DNA of 64,000 bases from contig CM043947.1 of NCBI GenBank assembly GCA_014529385.2, positions 120,912,891 through 120,976,890 of the forward strand, written 5' to 3'. The DNA comes from Adiantum capillus-veneris. Lineage: Eukaryota; Streptophyta; Polypodiopsida; Polypodiales; Pteridaceae. The notes beneath the pieces were generated by a model, which saw only the letters and a program-made list of their open reading frames with translations, made no database searches and had not been told where the DNA came from. The translations under genes were made by a program, and so were the position numbers. The first letter of the stretch is position 1, and the number at the start of each line of letters is the position of its first letter. This document shows positions 23,101 to 32,100 of this stretch, one piece after another.

Positions 23101-26100
23101 GAGTGATGACCATCCACTGAAGTCTTGGGTTCTTGGGTTCTTGAGGTTCTTCTTTCGCTTGCAATCTGTGTTTGAGAAGGATCTTCTCTTCACCCGAGTT
23201 CTGCTCTTTTCCGCGGGTGCACCTCTTGGCGGCCTTGCGCTCACACCAAGGTTGCTTTTTCCCACCTCACGTCGATTGGCCTGCCGCTAATTGCACGGTC
23301 CGCTCTCAATGAGTGAAAAGAGGCACAAGGGGAGGCTGGACAAGCCCTTCTTTCTTGGGATTCTTGTCACTCTTCAAACACGATTAGGAATCGACACGCC
23401 CAAGAGGACTTGGGTTATGTGTGACCGCAACAAGCAAAAAATAAATAAAATTCTTGTGATTCTTGTGGTTCTTTCCTTGAGTGATACAGAACACTGCCAA
23501 AGCTCTGATACCAATGTAAGGTGCAATGGAATGAATGTTGAACTTTCCTCAGGATGAGTGCTCCAAACTGTGCTCAAGGTTCCTTTTACTTACGGAAGGG
23601 AGAGCCTTCCGTTCCTTTAATGAGAGTGCAATGGACACAAACAAAGTGGATGAACACTGTGAATGAAGGTACAAACTGAGAGATAGAGAGAGAAGAATAA
23701 GACACCAGAATGTTGTCAAACCCTCCTCCAAGGGCCCCCACTCTTCATGGCGAGAGCGGTCTACTTATGAGTGCACAAATCTCTACAATGCTTGGACTTG
23801 CCGACGATGTCGACGACGACGAGACGGGCTGAAATCTGAAAATTCTAAGGGCTGAAATCTGCAAATCTTTATCTGCTGAATTCTGACTCTATTTCGGTGA
23901 CAATGTCGATGACGACGGTACGACGACGACGCGCTGAAAACGCAGATGCTGAAATCTGCGTTTTCCGGGCTGAAACTGCAAACTTCGATGGATCCCACCG
24001 TGCGGCGAGGAACTGTTGCGGGAAGGTGAGATCTGTGAGGTTTGGGGGTCGTTCTGCCGTGTCTAAGGGCTGAAAACTGAAAACGCTGATGCTTCTTGGT
24101 GTTCCGTCGCGGTGAAACTGCAAAACACTATGCTGATGCAAAAATGCTAGGGCGGAAACTGTCTTCTGCTGCTGCCAGTGGCCTTGCAATGCAAAACGCT
24201 AGGTTGATCTGCTGTGGTCTGGTCGAATAGCCCTCCGTACTCCTAGAGAGAAAATCAGCGCCACAGTGGTTCCTACCCTGTTTATGGAAAATCCGAAATT
24301 CAAATTCTATAAGGAACATCATCCACCGTATTAGCCTGCCTTGAATAATGACTTTATTAATCAAGAATAGGAGAGCTTGAGCCGGTGGCCTTGCAATGCA
24401 AAACGCTAGGCTGATTTGCTGTGGTTTGGTCGAATAGCCCTCCGTACTCCTAGAGAGAAAATCAGCGCCACAGTGGTTCTTACCCTGTTTATGGAAAATC
24501 CGAAATTCAAACTCTATAAGGAACATCATCCACCGTGTTAGCCTACCTTGAATAATGACTTTATTAATCAAGAATAGGAGAGCTTGATGATCCACATAGA
24601 AATGAAACAGTTTGCCTAGTAGATAATGCCTGAATTTTGTAGCACTGAAAACCATCCCTAAAGCTTCTCGTTTAGTGGTCGTGTAACCTTGTTCAGCCCG
24701 ACTGAATCTGCGACTAGCGAAATAAACAGTATAGGCAGTCCTTTCATCTGGCTGGGCTAGTATCGCTCCCATCGCCAATCCCGAAGCATTCACATGTACA
24801 TGGAAAATAACATCCCAATTTGGTTGCCGAAGGACTGGTTTACTGATAATGGCCTTTTTTAAGTTCTGGAAACTTTCCTCACACTCAGCAGTCCAATTGA
24901 ACTTAGTGGTTTTCTTTGTGAGCTCATATAGTGGTAAAGCTTGGGAGGCAAATTTATGCACAAACCTTCTGTAAAAGTTAATATATCCCAAGAAAGAACT
25001 TAACTTAGATGCATTCCTGGGCGCCTTGGCCTGCTGAACACACTGAATCTTGTTGTTGGCCATTTCTGTTCCATTGCGGGATACTACATGTCCCAGTAGC
25101 TGTCCTTTCCAGACTAGGAAAACAGAATTAAATGGATTCAGACAAATCCTCTTCTCCTGACAGCGCTTAAAAACCATTTTCAGGAATAGTAAATGTTGTT
25201 CCTCATCTGAATATACAATGAAATCATCCATGAATATGGCGAGGAACCGATGAAGAAACTCATTGAATATCTCCGTCATACACCGCTGAAAAGTAGTTGG
25301 TGCATTGCATAAGCCAAATGGTATTACTAAATACATAAATACTCCCCACTCAGTAATGAAATTGGTCTTCCCCCGGTCCTAAGAAGCAATTTGTAATTGG
25401 TTGTAGCCACTATATCCATCCATAAAGCTGTACATCTCATACCTTGCAATCTCATTAAGCAACATATCTGTGAAAGGCAATGGAAATGGATCCTTGATGG
25501 TTTGAGCATTCAGTTTCCTATAATCTACACACCCTCTCAACTTCCCATTCTTTTTTGGAACAACTACAATAGGAAACAACCAATCACTATTGGCTACTTC
25601 AGTGATGAACCCAGCTTTAAGAAGATTGTCAATCTCTTCCTTGACCTTCTTACCATAATTGGGATTCATTCGGTACCGTTGCAGTCTTACTGGCCTGGCA
25701 TCTGGCTTCAGTGGTATCCTATGCTGGCAGACTTCTGGATCCACCCCTTTCAGATCAGTGTGTTCCCAGGCAAAAACATCTTTGTAATGCTGGAACATTT
25801 TGCATGCTTTCTCCTTCATTGTTGGGTTGAGATGTTTGTTAACTTTGATCATTCTAGGGTTATGTTCAGAACCTAGATTCCATTCCTCGATCTCTTGGTC
25901 ATATGGGAGTAACCAGTTAGGCCGCCACCTTTTCTCTTGGTTGATTCTTCAGGGTAATCCTAAGACGGCCCTTTGAATTCCAAATCACTGTTCTGATTTG
26001 CAGTGTCCTCCCCAGAATGTGCTGGCTTATCTGGCGTGCTGGACTCAAATGATCCTTCCAGCCTTCCAGTTAACTGAACTGATCGTTCTCTTGAATTAAG

Positions 26101-29100
26101 TTCAGTAAACTGGTCTGGAAATTGCTTCTTTTACATGCTCTTCAAAAGAAGGCAGACACCTTTAGATGGACACAGAAAGAGATTTCAGCTTTTAATCTCT
26201 TAAAGGAAAAGATGACTTCAGATTCAGTCATTGTGTTGCCAGATCTTAGGAAGTCATTTGTGGTCCAGTGTGATGCCTGCGGTAGTAGCATTGGTGCAGT
26301 GCTAATGCAAGATGGCAGGGTAGTAGCCTATGAGAGCAGAATTTTGCAAGGGCCAGAGATGACCATGCAGGTCTATGAGAAAGAGTTACTGGCTGTGATT
26401 CATGCGCTCTTAAGTTGGAAACACTACCTGATAGGTGCAGACTTTGTTGTCCAAACGGACCATCAAACCTTGCGATACTTCTTGACACAAACAAAGTTAT
26501 CTGAAAAGCATATGCGATGGGCAAATATCTTGTCCATGTTCCATTTTCAGATTGTGCATGTGGAAGGCAAGAAGCAATCTCAGCGAAATTTCGGATAAAC
26601 CGTCTGTAATAGGAGCATAGTCCCAAAAAGCTTCGGACATCATGCACCGTCTTCAAATTTGGCCATGACTTGATCGCTTCAACTTTTGCAGGATCCATTC
26701 TGACACCATCCTTTGAGACAATGTGTCCCAGAAAGTGAATCTCTTCCAGAAAAAACTCACTTTTCTTTGCATTGATGAGCAACCTATGACTGCGTAGCTC
26801 TTTGAACACAATGGCCAAGTGATGCCTATGCTCCTCTTCATTCTTTGAGTAGACTATCATGTCATCAAAGAATGTACCAACAAACTGCTGGTGTGGACGG
26901 AAAATTCTGTCCATCATCCTATTAAACGTAGCAGGAGCATTTGTGAGACCAAAGGGCATTACTAAAAATTTGTAAAGGCCAAATGTCGTTCTAAAAGCAG
27001 TCTTGTGCACATCCTCTGATCTAATGCGGATCTGATGGTACCCACTCTTTAGATCTATCCTGCTAAACATAGCTGCTCCTTCTAATTTGTCCATAATATC
27101 ATCAATTCTAGGTATAGGGAACCTATTCTTGATGGTATTCTTGTTCAGTGCACGGTAGTCGATGCACATACGTCATGAGCCATCCTTTTTCTGCACCAAC
27201 AACACTGGAGAACAGAATGGAGATGAACTGGGCTGAATCAGCCCCTTTTCTAACAGCTCATGTACTTGGCCCATTATCTCTTTCTGCTGAGCCACACTAA
27301 CCCTGTACGGAGGCTTATTTGGTGGGCTATTGCCTGGCACCAAATCTATCGCATGGTCCTCGGGTCTCTCTGCCGGTAATTGAGATGGTAATGAATCGGA
27401 GAAACAGTCACTATATTGTTGTAAAAACATTGACCTTTCTTTATCTAACACAGATAAATTTGATTCATCACAATCTGACACTTCGCGTGCAAAAACCAAG
27501 TACGCAGAAAGATGCTTTTTCATTACAGAAGTAATAGCAAAGGCTGATACAGTGGGAATAGACTCCCCTTTAAGCTTTACATCCAGAATATGAGTCTTTT
27601 CCCTGCTCTGTACAGTGATCTTTTTGTTGTAGGCATCCAGGATTCCCTGTACACGAAACAACCAAGGAATACCTAGCAACACATCACATCCATCCAGTGG
27701 CATGATGTAAAATTCTTCAGCATCTACATAGGACTGGATATGTAGACGCAACTTTCCAATGATGGGCGTCACAGCCTCTGTATGGCCAGGACATGCCAAA
27801 CCTGCCTCTGTTGTATACCCCATCTCTTCAGGTCTGATTCCCAACTTTGAAGCCAATTCTGGGGAAATGAAGTTGGCTTTGGCACCTGGATCAAAGAAGA
27901 TAAGCACTGTTTGATCCCTGACCTTTCCCCATGCTCTGCAAAGCTCACTTGCATCTGAATTTGGCTTGTCGCCCACCATATCTGGCACTAGACCAGCCAT
28001 GGGCTTCTTTCCTTTCTTGTCTTCCTTGTCATCAGAATCAGCTGGCCTTTTCTTTGTAGGACAATTGTAAGCAATGTGGCCAGGCTGCTCACATATAAAG
28101 CATTTGTTCTCTGTCCTCAGGACCTTCTTTTGCTCTTCTGACTTGCGAGGAAAACGTCTTTTCCATTTCTTTGCTGGTCCTTTTTCTGATTCAGCCGTAG
28201 CTTTGTCTTTCCCTGCGTTGGCTGACTCCTGAGTCCCTTTAGGAGCCTCATTGGGAACGTGCTTCTTGGCTGAATTTTTCTTGCCTGATCCTGCCTTGAC
28301 GCCAGTGTTAAATTCACAATCTTCTCCCTTGAGCAAACCATTGCCAGTGTTTGCTACCTCGATGAGCTGCGTCAAAGTAGTGACTTTTGTCTTCGTGCAG
28401 TATTTTCTCAATCCTTTGGGTAGGCCACAACTGTATTTTTCAATCTGTTCTGTCAATGGCACAAACCTATAGGAAGTTACTGGAAGTAGAGCTTTCCAAA
28501 ACTTCCGATTGTAATCATCCAGATTTCTGCAAGTGGCAGCATTTAGCTGGTGCCATTCTGTCATGACATTTGCTTCAAAGTCATCAGATAACCATGCTGT
28601 TGCAAAAATCTGCTTGAAGTAAATCCATGTGGACGGAGCTTGCCCTTGAAGCAATAAAGTTGTCCACCATTGTCCCGCATTCCCTGTCAAGAAAGTGGCT
28701 GCCTTGCGGACCTTTGAAGCCTCTGTAAAGTTTCCCCCTGCATAGGCCTTGTCAAACTGCTGGAGGAATGAGAGAGCCTTCTTCCTGTCATCAAACCCTG
28801 TAAAGGTCGTGAATGACACACCTTTGCCACCTTCTTTGTACGGAGTTGGCCTCTCGAGCGGCATTAAATTGTCATATGGAAGTGACTGAAACATGGGAAC
28901 ACTATTAGGGTTCATTTGTGTTCCTTGGCCGCTATTAACTTGACCTGGAAATGCCATATTTGGCTGCTGATTTGTAATTCCAGCCATACCAAAATTTGCC
29001 TGTGGCATCCCAAATTGGCCCTAAGTGCTCTGAAACCCTGGTTGCATACCCATGACACTGTACATGGGGTTAGGCATCATCGTTTGAGCACCCCCAAACA

Positions 29101-32100
29101 CTGTTCCTGGCGTGTAAAACTGATTTCCAGGTGCATGACTAGCCATGCTCTGGAATACGGATCCACCTCCAAAATAGCCAGGGTGTACTGAAGGTGGTGG
29201 GAAGACCTGTTGCATAGCCTGTAGGTTGCTTCCCTGCCCATTAGAACCAGCTATAGGCTGCTGAAAGGTGGCGGGCTGAACTGGTACAGCTTGAAAGACT
29301 GGCATCTCAGCCACCTGTTCTTGCATCTTAGGCACAGGTTGTGGAGATTGCATGTTCTCCGTCAAGTGTACAGGTGTTTCCATTGACTGTATGGTATGAA
29401 TCACCTGTGCTCGAGCCTTAACAGGCTTTTGAATATGATCCAGTGACCCAACTTGCTGAGACGGAACAGGAGGTTGCAGAAAGGCTAAAAACCTCGGGTT
29501 CTGCATTACTTGTGTGAACATAGCCACAGCAGTAGCCAATTGGGTCCTGAATATATCGTCATCTGTCCGTGGTGGTCTTGAGGAGTCACCCACTTTATGT
29601 GTCTGTTGACCCTGTGAAGAGGAAACCTCTTCAGTCACATCATCTGGTCTGTCAGCCATAATTGCTATTCCCTGTGTCTGGTCTATGATCCCCTGTGTCT
29701 TCAAGCCTAAACTGACCAAGGCTCACTTCTATGGGAAAAAGTGATTTAATCCTGTCGACAGAACCATGAAACCGGCCTGTTCAATCCAAAAAGGGCGGTA
29801 GACTTTACTTTAAACCTTGATTTAGCTTTCACCCATTATTAGTCGTCTATTTTACCTGTACTTTCAAGACACAACAAAGGGGAGAGGGATACAGGCTGCT
29901 AGATTGCACCTGTATGAGTAGACCGACACCAGATTGGCCCCTAACTTAGGCGCCCCTTTCGGTATTTCTTTATTGTTCAAAAGAGGGAATAAACGCTGTG
30001 GTTCCCTACAAGCTGCCCCGCACAAACTTGGCTGAATTTCCATTGTTCCAGCCCGATTTCGGCAGCATAACTGTACTAGAACCCTTCACAGTCAATATTC
30101 CCACGCATTGACTGACTTTCCCGACGCATTCGGGCACTTTGCAAAACCTGGCGAGGATCTGCAGCACGCTGAACTCTCTGTTTTCAGCCCTGAAAATGCG
30201 CCAGATCACCTGTACAGCGGTCCCCTTGCGTCCCCGAACCTCCTGGGGGTATTAGGGTCCGTTTAGGGCCAAAACCCTAAACCTGCAAAAATACACAGCA
30301 GGCTGTAATTCACTGTTTCGGGCTCCGTTTCGCGTGCCGGTCGCATCCGTAGCAAGTCCTCGAGCTCCCGCACTTGTAGGGCTACTTGCCCTTTGAATCG
30401 GACGAGATTTATGGTGTGAAACCTCTCCGAATTCACCTGTACCTGCGGGGGGATTAGCCCCGCTAGCTAATCCAGTACCTGTGCAAGAGGCTCTTGCCTC
30501 GGCAATCGCGCATGAACCCACACAACTGTACATTGGTCAAATGAAGAGCCCACTAGAGGGGCATAACATACTGCCAAAGGGGAGAGAGAGGGCAGTGCGT
30601 AGCGTGCAGGGCATCACTCCTGGCACCGCACTGTGCATAAGAGGGAAAGCAAGCACTCCATAGCTCTTAACCTGTGACAAATCTGAAAATGAGGCTCTCC
30701 CCCTCCTAAATTCAGCGCCACTTCTTGTTGCATGAGGCAAGTGCACCAGAAGGTGCCACTTGGCACATTTATAAGCATTTTCCCGTTTCGGGGTTGCCGT
30801 CTAAAAATATCCCAACCGGTTGCCCAGTTGACTTCACGGCAGAGTAAGAAAATGTTCCCCTTATCATTCCAGAGGTAATGACGTCAACACATTTTCAGGT
30901 CCCAAAATAGCAGTTCTCTAAATTTTAGGAGATGCTGCCATTGTATCTTTCTAGGTCATCCGACCCTCTTTGTACATTGCGGCCACATCCAGAATTGAAA
31001 TGTAGCCTCTGTAGCAAAGGATTCCACTTTGGCTAGTCAATGACTCCACTTGGCTAACCATAGTCCTTGTCCAACCTTAGTGCTCTCTTGCCCTCAGGCC
31101 TGGACTCCCTCTGGACAGTTCCACACTAGCTATGCAATGCAGGGCAGTTAGATTTCCCGAGGGGTGTTTCCAAAAAGTGAAAGTAAATGGATAATAAGAA
31201 AGAAATCAACAAAAAGGATAGATAGTAGTCACACGCTAGTGACAGCCATAGTCCCAGGTGTGTTTGGACATTGAGCCGCGAAATACCCATACTTTCCACA
31301 AGTATAGCAATTCAAACTTCGGCTCTGGAAGTTACCACGCCCCCGGCCCCGGCCCCGGCCAGTACCCGCTTGGTATCTACCGTGCCCTGGACCAGTACCA
31401 CTGGTATCTGGTTTCTCCTCTTGAGAAGCGTTAGCGATTTCCACTCTTACTGGTTCGACATTGCTATACGCCACTACTGACAAATCTTTGCTCTTTTTGA
31501 AATGATGAATCCTAATGCCACAATTATTCCATAAATGGCCATAGGCTTTACAGTAAGTACATTGTGGGCACTCGTTGGAAACATGGTCCTTAGATTTACA
31601 TTTTGAACACCAAGTTTCCATTCTTCTCACTGGTTGTCTGGTCTGGCTAATCTCAGCAATTTGCCGAGCCATCTCTTCAATCTTCTTAGCCCAAGACCCC
31701 TTTTTAGGCTTGTCCTTGGTCTTCTCATCAGAGCTACTCTCAGAACTGCTTGAAACTTCGCTTGAATCAGAGTTATCCGTAGAAGAACTGCTACTACTGG
31801 ACCTCCTCTTCTTACGACCTTTTTCCTTCTTAGCCTGTTGTTCCAGCTTCAGGGCTCGCTGCACCAGATCATTGAATTTCTTCGTCAGTGCTGGCACCTC
31901 CTGCCCCCTGAGCTTCTTGCTGCGAAAGCCATTCAAGAACCATGCTTGCAGTCGCTTCTGTGATGGTGGTTCTTGCAGAGCTGCCTTGTCAGCTCCTTGA
32001 TTTTCTCAACATAGCTTCGGACTGATAATTTCCTTTGCTTAATCTATGGTTGTACATGTACGTGTGCTGCACAAACAATCTGTGCATAATTAGAGGCATG

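Larger units (their letters stand above)
21615..23514 (-). mobile_element. Interior of D, a non-autonomous LTR element without RT
   Basis: The interior is bounded by a polypurine tract at 21615-21630 and a primer-binding site at 23501-23513. It is only 1.9 kb. It carries no protease, reverse transcriptase, RNase H or integrase. It encodes Gag-like, charged low-complexity stretches in several frames (a proline-rich segment, an EREHERENKERLARFDREN coil and a His/Asp-rich segment) and a 66-base internal duplication near 22360-22500 (SINHEETILALEWRSTEPPQ and SINHEEPILALKPRSKEPPR). It would depend on another element for replication proteins (LARD/TRIM-like). Confidence 0.7.
26573..29719 (-). mobile_element. 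Chromovirus A gag-protease-RT (3' half lost)
   Basis: Element A reads leftward from its primer site: Gag, zinc knuckle, protease and RT, then breaks at the inverted RNase H piece. Integrase, chromodomain and 3' LTR are gone. Only two nonsense codons interrupt the whole 3.1-kb reading: TAG at 29021 (after PGFQST, before GQFG) and TGA at 27173 (QKKDGS-stop-RMCIDY, where B has Trp). It is very similar to B along RT, with many conservative differences, so the two are separate subfamilies. Confidence 0.88.
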
